A DNA stretch of 64,000 bases, taken from Bacteroidetes bacterium GWF2_35_48 (GTDB lineage Bacteria > Bacteroidota > Bacteroidia > Bacteroidales > GWF2-35-48). The stretch spans positions 62,001 through 126,000 of the forward strand of contig MEOG01000100.1 in NCBI GenBank assembly GCA_001769125.1, read 5' to 3'. Under the pieces are notes generated by a model. That model had not been told where the DNA came from, searched no databases, and saw nothing but the letters and a program-made list of their open reading frames with translations. Within the stretch, counting starts at the first letter, position 1, and each line of letters starts with the position of its first letter. Below, one piece after another: positions 22,793 through 31,571 of the stretch. Both the position numbers and the translations under genes were made by a program.

Positions 22793-24400
22793 TTACATTC
22801 TGAATACGCCGTCCTGCTTGTCCGGAAACATATTATTTAAAGAAGCGGCGATTCCCATTGCAAGTACTTTTCGTGTGTCAACGGGGTCAATGATGCCGTC
22901 GTCCCATAAACGGGCTGTACTGTAGTAAGCCGATCCTTCAAAATCATATTTATCAATAATACTTTTTCTCATTTTTTCGACATCAGCTTCGGGCATTTCT
23001 TTTCCCTCTGCCCTCAACTGGTCTTGCTTGACAGTAATCAGAACTGTTGCGGCCTGCATTCCACCCATCACAGAAATTTTGCTGTTCGGCCACATAAACA
23101 TTAATCTCGGGCTGAAAGCTCTTCCTGCCATTCCATAGTTTCCTGCGCCAAAAGAGCCGCCAAATATTACGGTAAATTTCGGAACATTCGCATTGGCAAC
23201 TGCGTGAACCATTTTGGCTCCGTCTTTTGCCATTCCTTTTCTTTCGTATTCTTTTCCTACAATAAATCCGGTAATGTTCTGGAGAAAAATCAGGGGAATT
23301 TTCCGCGATGTGCAAAGTTCGATAAAGTGCGTACCTTTCAGAGCCGATTCTGAAAAAAGAACTCCGTTGTTGGCAAGAATACCTACGGGGAAGCCCATAA
23401 TCCGGGCAAAACCTGTTATAAGAGTAGAACCGTAATTTTCTTTAAACTCATGAAATTTGCTACCATCAACCATTCGCATGATGATTTCTCTGGGGTCGAG
23501 CATTTTTCTGAAATCAAGAGGCGCAATTCCATATAATTCTTCAGGGTCGTAGAAAGGTTCTTCAATAGGGGCAATGTCCAAGAGTTGCTTTGGTTTTTTA
23601 TCCATAGACTGAAAAATGTTTCTGCAAATCTGAATGGCATGCAGATCGTTTTCAGCGATGTGGTCGGCAACTCCCGATATGGATGTGTGTACTTCGGCGC
23701 CTCCGAGTTCTTCGGGAGTAACAATTTCGCCTGTTGCTCCTTTAACAAGCGGGGGACCTCCTAAGAAAATTGTTCCCTGATTTCTGATGATAATGGTTTC
23801 ATCGCTCATTGCGGGAACATACGCGCCACCGGCAGTACAAGAGCCCATAACTATTGCAATCTGGGGGATTCCCATTGACGACATTCTCGCCTGATTGTAA
23901 AAAAATCTGCCGAAATGGTCTTTATCTGGAAATACCTTATCCTGCTCGGGCAAAAAAGCGCCCCCGGAATCAACCAGATAAACACAGGGCAAATGATTTT
24001 CCATTGCTATTTCCTGTGCGCGCAAATGCTTTTTGATGGTGTATTGCATGTATGTTCCGCCTTTCACGGTAGCATCGTTTGCAATAATTACGACCTCTCT
24101 GCCGTGTATCAATCCGATACCTGTTGCAATACCTGCTGACGGAAATCCGTTTTCATACAGATTGTATGATGCAAGGGAAGATAATTCCAGAAAGGGAGTA
24201 TTCGGATCAATTAATTTATCAATTCGTTCTCTGGCAAGCAACTTACCGCGCTCTTTGTGTTTTTTTATTGCGCCGGGAGAGCCTCCTTTGGTAACGTCTT
24301 TGTGAATTTCTTTGTATTGATTTAATAATTTAAGAAATTCTTCCTTGTTCTTTTTGAACTCTTCGGAATTTGTGTCAATTTTTGATTGAAGCCTGTACAC
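22793..24400 (-). CDS. Acyl-CoA carboxylase beta subunit, methylcrotonyl-CoA type
   Basis: A 535-residue carboxyltransferase subunit. It follows methylcrotonyl/geranyl-CoA carboxylase beta subunits closely. It has ATVKGGTYMQYTIKKHLRAQ (~112-131), DSGGAFLPEQDKVFPDKDHFG (~146-166), GIPQIAIVMGSCTAGGAYVP (~178-197) and GGPPLVKGATGE. The C-terminal half has FLQNITGFIVG, FGGSFGAGNYGMAGRAF and PNSKISVMGG. It would carboxylate 3-methylcrotonyl-CoA to 3-methylglutaconyl-CoA using carboxybiotin. It is the first gene of a seven- to eight-gene minus-strand operon. The usual alpha subunit (biotin carboxylase plus biotin carrier) is absent; the only biotin carrier in the operon is the 727-residue fusion two genes downstream. 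Confidence 0.93.
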   Translation of the reverse strand: MYRLQSKIDTNSEEFKKNKEEFLKLLNQYKEIHKDVTKGGSPGAIKKHKERGKLLARERIDKLIDPNTPFLELSSLASYNLYENGFPSAGIATGIGLIHGREVVIIANDATVKGGTYMQYTIKKHLRAQEIAMENHLPCVYLVDSGGAFLPEQDKVFPDKDHFGRFFYNQARMSSMGIPQIAIVMGSCTAGGAYVPAMSDETIIIRNQGTIFLGGPPLVKGATGEIVTPEELGGAEVHTSISGVADHIAENDLHAIQICRNIFQSMDKKPKQLLDIAPIEEPFYDPEELYGIAPLDFRKMLDPREIIMRMVDGSKFHEFKENYGSTLITGFARIMGFPVGILANNGVLFSESALKGTHFIELCTSRKIPLIFLQNITGFIVGKEYERKGMAKDGAKMVHAVANANVPKFTVIFGGSFGAGNYGMAGRAFSPRLMFMWPNSKISVMGGMQAATVLITVKQDQLRAEGKEMPEADVEKMRKSIIDKYDFEGSAYYSTARLWDDGIIDPVDTRKVLAMGIAASLNNMFPDKQDGVFRM

Positions 24401-24473
24401 TTTTTTTCGTTTTATGTGATTATTAAAACCGTTTAATATTTAACTCAAGATAATTCGTTTGTAATGATATGAT

Positions 24474-24513
24474 ATTTTTCTATACAATAAAAATCTACAT
24501 AATATAGAAAAAT
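24474..24513. promoter_or_regulatory. Dyad in the leader of the leucine-type operon
   Basis: Perfect 11-bp inverted repeats, ATTTTTCTATA and TATAGAAAAAT, are separated by 18 bp. They lie between a possible -7 box (24550-24557) and the MCC-beta start. They may act as an operator or leader hairpin; no regulator gene is adjacent. Confidence 0.45.
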
Positions 24514-24549
24514 CAACAAAAACAGGTTTTCTCTTCCATTGTATAATTG

Positions 24550-24557
24550 CAAATATA
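24550..24557 (-). promoter_or_regulatory. Possible -7 box for the leucine-type operon
   Basis: Minus-strand TATATTTG fits TAnnTTTG and lies about 150 bp upstream of the first gene. The -33 match is poor, so this is tentative. Confidence 0.35.
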
Positions 24558-24599
24558 AACGAAAAAAAAAGATTTCAAAATTTTGAATATAACTGATTT

Positions 24600-24740
24600 A
24601 ACGATTTAAAGCATTGTTTTACATCAACTTTTTTGTGAAAACGGGAGATAAAGATGGATTATGGACCTGCCTGCTTGACGCAGTCTGGCAGGTTAAAGAT
24701 TAAGGAGTAGGATTAAGGATTAAGGAGTAGGATGAGAAAC
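24600..24740. repeat. Hairpin and short tandem repeat in the 24.4-24.75 kb gap
   Basis: The gap holds a hairpin with arms ACCTGCC/GGCAGGT (about 24663-24691) and a short tandem array of ATTAAGGAGTAGG units (about 24697-24733). No gene is seen. Confidence 0.55.
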
Positions 24741-24749
24741 AGCGCAGGC

Positions 24750-25973
24750 TTATCTACAATTCTTTTTCAACTGCTCGTCTGCTCCAGGAAATTTCAATGC
24801 TGCTGCTTTTTTGAAATCAGAGCAGGCTCCTTTTTCATTCTTCAAAAACATTCTGCACAAAGCGCGGTTATTGTAAGCTTCTGCATTTTTTGGGTCAAGG
24901 TCGAGTGCTTGATTATAATCTGTTTCAGCAGAAAGATATGATTTGTTCATGAAAAAATTATTTCCACGCGCAACAAGATACTGTGCGCTTTTAGGGTTTA
25001 GCAGAATTATTTTATTGTATAATAATTGCGCTTCGTTATATTCTTTTTTCTCATACAGCAAGCCTGAATAAATATACAATGCTTCTTCATCATCCGGCAA
25101 ATATTTCAGATACATTTTAAAATCTGCAATTGCTTCGGAAAACATTTTATTGTCTGCTTCCGCCCTAGCTTTTTCTTTTAATAAATGAAGATTGGCAGGA
25201 TTTAGCTGGAGCGCTGATTCATACTCTTTCAAGGCAAGTTTTATCTTTTTATTTTTTTTATAAATATCGCCGCGTAGCTGAAGATATCCTGCATTAGATG
25301 GATTCTTCGTTATCGCTTTATTTATATTTGTAATTGCAGAGGCATTATCGCCCATTGCCATAAGCGCTTTGGCGTATAGAAAAAATAGTTGCGCACTGTT
25401 TTGATTCTTTTCATCTGCAATATTTAAAGCTTCAATTGCTTTTTCCGGTTTACCGGAAGACAGGAAGTAATCGGCCTCTGATAGCAAATTTTCAGACTCA
25501 GTATACCAATCTTTTTTCCATAAATTTTTCCATTCAGCCGATAAATACAAATTTGAAAAAGCTTCATCTGTTTTTAAAATACGTTGCGGTGTTTTATTTT
25601 CAGTTAAAAGATGCTTTTCCAGATAAAAAACAGCTTTTCCCTTTTCATTCATTAATGCATAACATCTTGCCAATGGATAAAGAGAATTATTATTATTCAT
25701 GCTTTCTGCTTTCAGAAAATCTGATAGAGCGTTTTCGTAGTCTTCAAGCAACAGGTAAGCGTTTCCTCTTTTTAAATATAATTCAGCGTCATGGCTGTTC
25801 TGTGTAATAGCATCAGAAAAATATTCAACAGCGCTTAAATAATTTTTATTTAATAAAGAAGCTGAAGCTTTCATCATGTTCTCTCTCATGTCCTGCGCCT
25901 GAACATTATTTAGGACAGCAAACATAAATGCCGGAATCAGTAATAAATTAATATGTTTTAAATATTTTCTCAT
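24750..25973 (-). CDS. Exported TPR-repeat protein
   Basis: A 407-residue protein with an N-terminal signal peptide (hydrophobic LLLIPAFMFAVLNN, cleavage after QAQ, ~27). It has about eight tetratricopeptide repeats, for example YLKRGNAYLLLEDYENALSDFLKA, GYLQLRGDIYKKNKKIKLALKEY and AYNNRALCRMFLKNEKGACSDF (given as family patterns). TPR arrays bind partner proteins; no enzymatic domain is present. Its start overlaps the stop of the upstream surface protein by 4 bp (ATGA), so the two are translationally coupled. That pairing suggests a periplasmic or outer-membrane partner of the T9SS cargo, although the link is inferred from position only. Confidence 0.88.
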   Translation of the reverse strand: MRKYLKHINLLLIPAFMFAVLNNVQAQDMRENMMKASASLLNKNYLSAVEYFSDAITQNSHDAELYLKRGNAYLLLEDYENALSDFLKAESMNNNNSLYPLARCYALMNEKGKAVFYLEKHLLTENKTPQRILKTDEAFSNLYLSAEWKNLWKKDWYTESENLLSEADYFLSSGKPEKAIEALNIADEKNQNSAQLFFLYAKALMAMGDNASAITNINKAITKNPSNAGYLQLRGDIYKKNKKIKLALKEYESALQLNPANLHLLKEKARAEADNKMFSEAIADFKMYLKYLPDDEEALYIYSGLLYEKKEYNEAQLLYNKIILLNPKSAQYLVARGNNFFMNKSYLSAETDYNQALDLDPKNAEAYNNRALCRMFLKNEKGACSDFKKAAALKFPGADEQLKKNCR

Positions 25974-28576
25974 TTTAGTTTGGTTCCTGCATCTTCAGCC
26001 ATGACCTGTACGAAGCCTGTAATTGTCCTGTGTTCAAGGCCTGTCAGCCGTTTTTCATATACATCGCATACATAATAATAAACCCCGCTGGAAACCCTTC
26101 GTTTGTTTTCTGCATTTCTACCATCCCATTTTATTTGCGGATCGTCTGTTGAAAAAACAAGCATCCCCCAGCGGTTATAAATCTTCATATCTACTTTTTC
26201 GACAAAATAAGATTCTACAGGGACAAAAAGATCGTTGATTCCATCATCATTAGGAGTGAAAATATTCGGGAGTTTATAGAACGAACAATTATCAATACAA
26301 ATTTTTAGTGATTTCGGACTTTCATTTAAAAATGAATCAACAGCAGTTATATGATAACATCCCGCCATTGTCGAGGAAGGGTAATGTTCCCACGAGGTTT
26401 TCCATGCAGGCTGAATGTTTTTTATTAAAACAGGTTCAACATCCATCAGGGGCGAATAATAAATGTTGTATGAAATCACATCGTCAGCACAACTGCTATT
26501 AGGATTAGTCCATGATAATTCATTCCTGAGGCTGTCGCAAACAGATACCACCTGTAATTCCGGAGTGCATGGAGGAGATGTGTCTGCAGGAGCGATGCAT
26601 GTAATTTGCGAAAAATTAATAATCGGATCAACAAATCCACCTGTGGGATACATTCCCGAGCTTTTTATTTTATAACAAAATAATTTTTCGTTTGCCAGAC
26701 CGGAGTCCACGTATAAATGATTTTCAGTAAAACCGATTGAGTCAAAATTTAAAGTTAATTCATTTTGTCTGTAAATAGTATATGTTAAATTGTGCCATGG
26801 AATATTTTTTTTAATATTCAAAATTATTTTGTTATCGTCGGGGACAGGGTCGGCAAACACAGAGGAAGCAATACCTGGCGCTCCAATCAAAAAACGTTTA
26901 CCGGTACTGTCATTGTATAGTTCTATTTTATAAGAAATCGGGGTTGATTTTGTATTAATAAGCGTATCAACATAGGTAGTATCTTCAAGATGATCAAGCG
27001 AGTCAATCAGAGCGAGATTTGTACCCCATAAATCAAAAGAACGATAAATTAAATATTTATACGGACCGTTCGGATTTGAAGGCAGTGTGTCTAATTCTGT
27101 GGGTTTTGCCCAGGCAAGATATACAGAGCCGTTGAGAGAATCTGTATTATTAATGCTTACGTTTGTAATAACGGGTATGCCACGAATAAGGTCAGAGCAC
27201 ACTTCAACAGAAGAATATCCTTCAGCGCCGTCAGCAAAACATGCAGTAACGCGGTAACAGTAATTATAGCCCTGCATCAGCCCGAGTCCAATGTTATTGT
27301 CAATAAATGTTGTATTATGCAATCCTTCCATTTCAGCGATTAACTTAAATCCAGTAGAAAAAGGAACTCCGGTCTGGCAAACATCCGGAACGAAATCGGA
27401 GGAGCCTGTTTTTCTATAAACTTTATAACCTTTTACATTGTCGCAATTACTAACATCCCAATGAACAGCAATGGAATTGTTGGTTGGTGTAAGCTGTAAG
27501 TTTTTAGGAGCAGGTCCGATTATATAAATATTAACATTTTTCTGGCTGACGAGTTGTAATTCTGGATTATTATCCTGCGCTTTAAAAATAACCTGATAGG
27601 GTTGTTTTCGCACGTTATAACAATTCGTCATCCATGTAAAATATGTTGAGACCGTTCCCGATCCGGTAGTGTTTTGTTCAAAATGTGCAGGGGTATTGTC
27701 AATCAAAAAAGGTCCGCCGGTTGCAGTAAGGGTAACCTGTTCGTTATCGGGGTCGCTGGCAGAAACCAAAAAGTGCAGCACAGAATCTGCTTCAATACAG
27801 TATTTATCCTGAATAACTAAAACAGGTGGATTATTATTCACATCATAAACATCAATTTGCATATCGCGTTCAATTTTTCCAATACGCACACCGTTTCTCC
27901 ACTCTTCGATAAACATTGCAACATTGTATACGCCATCTTGCACGGGGGTGTCCCAAACCAGATCGCCTGTAATTTCATTTACATAAAAAGCATTGCTTGT
28001 TTGCGGAAAAGTGTATCCGGGAATTTCCTGTCCATTTTCTCCTGTACATTGCGTAAGTTTATACGAAAGACTGTCGCCATCGGGGTCAAAAGCTCCGGGG
28101 TTGTGAATAAAAAGCTTCCCAACTGCCGCTTTATCAATTGGTGGGGTTGTGAGAACAGGGGTATTGTTAAATCCAATATCATCAGAAATGCGCATTATGG
28201 TTTTAATGGAAAATACAACATTTACAGAATTGGGAATGTTTTGTACGCCTAAATTTCTGTTTGGATCTTCCACAACAAGAACATAAGTGCCTGGACCGGG
28301 GAATGTATGAATTCCTATGTATTTATTCCTTTTGTAATAATTTGGAAGAAACACAATTTCTGAACGAGGAATAACAGACTGCGTGTCATCTCCCCATTGA
28401 ATTTCAATATCGCGTCTGTCAGCAGCGCTTAACGAATTGGTGTAAATCAGAATCGTAACTTCGTAAGTCATATCCGAAATCTGCCGATACGTAATTTCTC
28501 CTGCCCTGTTATGCGTTGCATACGTAAGGGAAAATGAAATAAAGAAAAGGAAATATGTAAATAATATTTTTTTCAA
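25970..28576 (-). CDS. Large secreted protein with gliding-type (type B) T9SS C-terminal domain
   Basis: An 868-residue exported protein with a signal peptide (cleavage after YAT/A region, ~21). The N-terminal part has cadherin/PKD-like beta-sandwich segments (DPDGDSLSYKLT, ASDPDNEQVTLTATGG). The middle has fibronectin type III-like modules (LQLTPTNNSIAVHWDVSNC, GYKVYRKTG, CYRVTACFADG). The C-terminal ~90 residues match the gliding motility-associated domain. They contain PNIFTPNDDGINDLFVP, VDMKIYNRWGMLVF, KWDGRN, and end with a tyrosine-rich YYYVCDVYEKRL and TGFVQV. Such proteins are exported by type IX secretion and anchored or released at the cell surface. Cargo role (adhesion, matrix) is unknown. 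A TPR gene is coupled downstream. Confidence 0.9.
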   Translation of the reverse strand: MKKILFTYFLFFISFSLTYATHNRAGEITYRQISDMTYEVTILIYTNSLSAADRRDIEIQWGDDTQSVIPRSEIVFLPNYYKRNKYIGIHTFPGPGTYVLVVEDPNRNLGVQNIPNSVNVVFSIKTIMRISDDIGFNNTPVLTTPPIDKAAVGKLFIHNPGAFDPDGDSLSYKLTQCTGENGQEIPGYTFPQTSNAFYVNEITGDLVWDTPVQDGVYNVAMFIEEWRNGVRIGKIERDMQIDVYDVNNNPPVLVIQDKYCIEADSVLHFLVSASDPDNEQVTLTATGGPFLIDNTPAHFEQNTTGSGTVSTYFTWMTNCYNVRKQPYQVIFKAQDNNPELQLVSQKNVNIYIIGPAPKNLQLTPTNNSIAVHWDVSNCDNVKGYKVYRKTGSSDFVPDVCQTGVPFSTGFKLIAEMEGLHNTTFIDNNIGLGLMQGYNYCYRVTACFADGAEGYSSVEVCSDLIRGIPVITNVSINNTDSLNGSVYLAWAKPTELDTLPSNPNGPYKYLIYRSFDLWGTNLALIDSLDHLEDTTYVDTLINTKSTPISYKIELYNDSTGKRFLIGAPGIASSVFADPVPDDNKIILNIKKNIPWHNLTYTIYRQNELTLNFDSIGFTENHLYVDSGLANEKLFCYKIKSSGMYPTGGFVDPIINFSQITCIAPADTSPPCTPELQVVSVCDSLRNELSWTNPNSSCADDVISYNIYYSPLMDVEPVLIKNIQPAWKTSWEHYPSSTMAGCYHITAVDSFLNESPKSLKICIDNCSFYKLPNIFTPNDDGINDLFVPVESYFVEKVDMKIYNRWGMLVFSTDDPQIKWDGRNAENKRRVSSGVYYYVCDVYEKRLTGLEHRTITGFVQVMAEDAGTKLK

Positions 28577-28674
28577 TTGTGTTATATTTCAGATTTAGGG
28601 TAATTGAGCTTGGGGTTGCTGAGCAGAGCCAAAGCATCGAAATTAACCTGTAACTTTAAATTATTTTGTAATTA

Positions 28675-28920
28675 GGGTCTGCTGAAAATCACAAAACGTA
28701 TTTGATATTAAATGATTAGAATATGTTATTCTTATAACAAGTGCAAGATAAAATAAATGATTCATTAAAAATCCTTGCACCTTCTTTTTATAATTTTATA
28801 TTTTTGTTTTGTTAGTCTGTCGCATACCATCTTCTTTGTTGCCTGCGACTCGAAGTATTATTATACATCTTCGTCTTGTCGCCTCGAATCTGGCATACGA
28901 CAGACTTTTTCAGCAGACCC
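28675..28920. mobile_element. MITE-like element, 246 bp, flanked by TA
   Basis: Perfect 14-bp terminal inverted repeats, GGGTCTGCTGAAAA and TTTTCAGCAGACCC, are flanked by TA at 28673-28674 and 28921-28922. The right half carries a second long inverted repeat running from AGTCTGTCG to CGACAGACT, with GCGAC/GTCGC and CGAAG/CTTCG blocks. It has no coding capacity. TA duplication recalls IS630/Tc1-like or IS5-type insertion. The rest of the 28.58-29.06 kb gap holds no gene. Confidence 0.8.
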
Positions 28921-29010
28921 TATTTAAAAAAAGAACTTGCTAAATAAATTTAAACGTTATTTTTCTACATTTATTGAGTAATAAATAAAATATAAAGATA
29001 GTAAAAAATA

Positions 29011-29040
29011 AAAAAGAGGACGAAAAATTCGTCCTCTTTT
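29011..29040 (-). terminator. Terminator of the RRM protein gene
   Basis: A perfect stem AAAAGAGGACGAA...TTCGTCCTCTTTT with a T-rich end lies 25 bp past the stop codon. Confidence 0.88.
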
Positions 29041-29064
29041 GTGTGATAGATAAAAAATCTTTTA

Positions 29065-29319
29065 TTATTCTTCTTCTTTCCGGGGATGCGCTTTGTGAAC
29101 TTTCAGCGCTCTTCCCTGAAATTCTTTTCCGTTCATGGCTTCGATTGCTCTTTCAGCTTCTTCCTCATTATCCATTTCAATGAACCCGTAGCCTTTAGAT
29201 TTTTTAGTCACTTTGTCTTTAATGATTTTCACTGAACTGATAGTCCCAAATTCAGCAAATGCAGCTTGAAGATCGTCTTCCCTTAGTTTGTAGGAGACAT
29301 TACCAATGTAAATTGTCAT
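29065..29319 (-). CDS. RRM-domain RNA-binding protein
   Basis: An 84-residue single RNA-recognition-motif protein. RNP2 is IYIGNV (~3-8) and RNP1 is KGYGFIEM (~42-49). A short basic/acidic tail (HKAHPRKEEE) follows. These small RRM proteins are common in Bacteroidota and bind single-stranded RNA as post-transcriptional regulators, a role shown for related proteins in gut Bacteroides. The gene is a single unit with its own terminator and a ~260-bp AT-rich upstream region. Start at the ATG of MTIYIGN is unambiguous. Which RNAs it binds cannot be told from the sequence. Confidence 0.94.
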   Translation of the reverse strand: MTIYIGNVSYKLREDDLQAAFAEFGTISSVKIIKDKVTKKSKGYGFIEMDNEEEAERAIEAMNGKEFQGRALKVHKAHPRKEEE

Positions 29320-29579
29320 AATGATAGATTTGTGATTAATAAAAATATAAAAATATACAATAATTTAAAAATTACCAAAAAAAAATAAAAATTTCTTATT
29401 TAAGTGTGTTTTTTATATATTAAATATAAATTTGTATGTTTCTGATATTTTAGAAAAAATGGCAATATATTTGCATAAATAATTTTTTTATTACTGCCTT
29501 TTCACGCATAATGAATTAAAATTAACAACACACAAATCAGTCTGTAATATATTTAAAATATATAAAAACATGGGTAGAA

Positions 29580-31478
29580 ATGGTGCTTATTAAAAAAAAT
29601 ACTCCAAGCTGGATCGTTTTTGCTTTTGATATTTTCATTTGTATAGTATCTCTTACACTCGCCTATTTGCTACGGTTTAATTTTTATTTACCTGAAATTT
29701 ATAAAGAACCGCTGTTTTTCTCTTTTCCATTTGTCATTTTCATTCGTGCTCTGAGTTTTTATATTGGGAAAACTTATACCGGTATAGTGCGTTACACCAG
29801 CACAAAAGACGCAGAACGCATTGTAATTGTAGTTATGTTTGGTAGTGCTGTATTTGTTTTGGGAAATATTATCAGTTATTTTTTCATTACAAATAAGTTT
29901 ATTATTCCCTTATCTGTGTTAATGATAGATTTCTTTATTACTGTTTTCACAATGACATTTTCGCGTCTTTTGCTTAAAACAGTATATCTGGAATACAATT
30001 ATCCCAAGAAACACAGGGCAAATGTTTTGATTTACGGTACTGACGAGCAGGGTCTTATAACAAAAAGGACTCTTGACAGTGATTTGGGAAGAAATCATTC
30101 TGTTATTGCATTTCTTGACAGTTCTAACCGTAATGTAGGCAAAAAAATTGAAGGCATTCCGATTTACAACAGCAATAATCTTGAAAGCATTCTTCAGAAA
30201 CATGTTATTTCAAAGCTTATTTTTTCAAAAAAACACATTGGCTCTACGCGTAAAAAAGAAATTGTAGAAATTTGCCTTAATAATAATGTAGAAGTTCTTA
30301 CAATTCCGGATGTCAATAAATGGATTAACGGAGAATTAAGTTTCAACCAGATAAAAAACATTCGTATTGAAGATCTTCTTGAACGCGACCCGATTTGTCT
30401 TGATGTTGTTCAAATCAGAAAACAATTACTAAATAGAGTTATTCTTGTAACCGGAGCTGCCGGAAGCATTGGGAGTGAAATTGTCAGACAAATTACAAAT
30501 TATAATCCCAAAAAAATTATTCTTGTTGATCAGGCGGAATCTCCCCTTTACGATATAGAAATGGAGCTGAAAGAAGCATATAATTTTCACAATTTTGAAC
30601 CCATTATCGGAGATGTAACAAACAGTGAAAAAATGGAATTTATTTTCAAGAAATTTCAGCCCAATTTCGTATTTCATGCTGCTGCTTACAAACATGTCCC
30701 CATGATGGAAAACCACCCGGCAGAAGCAATACATACAAATGTATACGGGACAAAAATTATTGCGGATTTATCTGCAAAATACAATATCAGTAAGTTTGTG
30801 ATGATTTCAACAGATAAGGCTGTTAATCCCACGAATGTTATGGGAGCATCAAAAAGAATTGCAGAAATATACACACAGTCGCTCAACAACCACACAGAAA
30901 CAAGCTTTATCACTACACGTTTTGGAAATGTTCTTGGCTCTACGGGTTCGGTAATTCCTCGTTTCAGAAAGCAAATTGAAAACAGGGGTCCTGTTACTGT
31001 TACGCACCCTGATGTTACGCGATTTTTCATGACCATAAAAGAAGCATGTGAGTTGGTTCTTAATGCAAGCGCAATGGGAAAAGGTGGCGAAATATTCATC
31101 TTTGATATGGGAAAACCCGTAAAAATTGTGGATCTTGCTAAAAAGATGATTCGCCTCTCCGGTCTCGAAATAGGAAAAGATATTAATCTTGTTTTTACAG
31201 GATTAAGACCCGGAGAAAAACTTTACGAAGAATTATTAAATGATAATGAAAACAACCTTCCTACGCCTCATTCAGAAATTATGATTGCCAAGGTAAGAGA
31301 ATATTTATTTAATGATGTTTCGGAGTCTCTTTCCCAGTTGATTACTGTTGCAAAAGACAACCAAGAATTTGAAATTGTAAAACTAATGAAAAAAATTGTT
31401 CCAGAATACATCAGCAACAACAGTATGTTTGAAGAACTTGACGAGACTTTCAGCATTCAGGAAACAGAAAACAAATAA
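29580..31478 (+). CDS. Nucleoside-diphosphate-sugar dehydratase, CapD/WbpM/PglF-like
   Basis: A 632-residue membrane-anchored enzyme. Four hydrophobic segments occupy the first ~130 residues. A first Rossmann-like region (VLIYGTDEQGLITKR, ~148-162) is followed by the catalytic SDR domain with VTGAAGSIGSEIVRQ (~284-298). The active-site block KFVMISTDKAVNPTNVMGASKR, given here in two parts as STDKAV and PTNVMGASKR, has Met in place of the usual Tyr. Asp-Lys catalysis of this kind is typical of UDP-GlcNAc 4,6-dehydratases. The C-terminal TGLRPGEKLYEELL is also conserved. It makes a keto-deoxy sugar for surface polysaccharide or glycoprotein. No other glycan genes are adjacent, which is unusual. 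Confidence 0.92.
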   Translation: MVLIKKNTPSWIVFAFDIFICIVSLTLAYLLRFNFYLPEIYKEPLFFSFPFVIFIRALSFYIGKTYTGIVRYTSTKDAERIVIVVMFGSAVFVLGNIISYFFITNKFIIPLSVLMIDFFITVFTMTFSRLLLKTVYLEYNYPKKHRANVLIYGTDEQGLITKRTLDSDLGRNHSVIAFLDSSNRNVGKKIEGIPIYNSNNLESILQKHVISKLIFSKKHIGSTRKKEIVEICLNNNVEVLTIPDVNKWINGELSFNQIKNIRIEDLLERDPICLDVVQIRKQLLNRVILVTGAAGSIGSEIVRQITNYNPKKIILVDQAESPLYDIEMELKEAYNFHNFEPIIGDVTNSEKMEFIFKKFQPNFVFHAAAYKHVPMMENHPAEAIHTNVYGTKIIADLSAKYNISKFVMISTDKAVNPTNVMGASKRIAEIYTQSLNNHTETSFITTRFGNVLGSTGSVIPRFRKQIENRGPVTVTHPDVTRFFMTIKEACELVLNASAMGKGGEIFIFDMGKPVKIVDLAKKMIRLSGLEIGKDINLVFTGLRPGEKLYEELLNDNENNLPTPHSEIMIAKVREYLFNDVSESLSQLITVAKDNQEFEIVKLMKKIVPEYISNNSMFEELDETFSIQETENK

Positions 31479-31516
31479 AATAGCGCAAGCTTATTCATTA
31501 AGGCTTTATTACAAAC

Positions 31517-31554
31517 AAAAAACGCCAATTTGTATATACAAACCGGCATTTTTT
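31517..31554. terminator. Bidirectional terminator between convergent genes
   Basis: A-rich and T-rich tracts flank a GCC...GGC stem with a TTTGTATATACAAA palindromic core, between the dehydratase and the SpoIIE sensor. Confidence 0.72.
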
Positions 31555-31571
31555 AATATCAGAAAATATTT

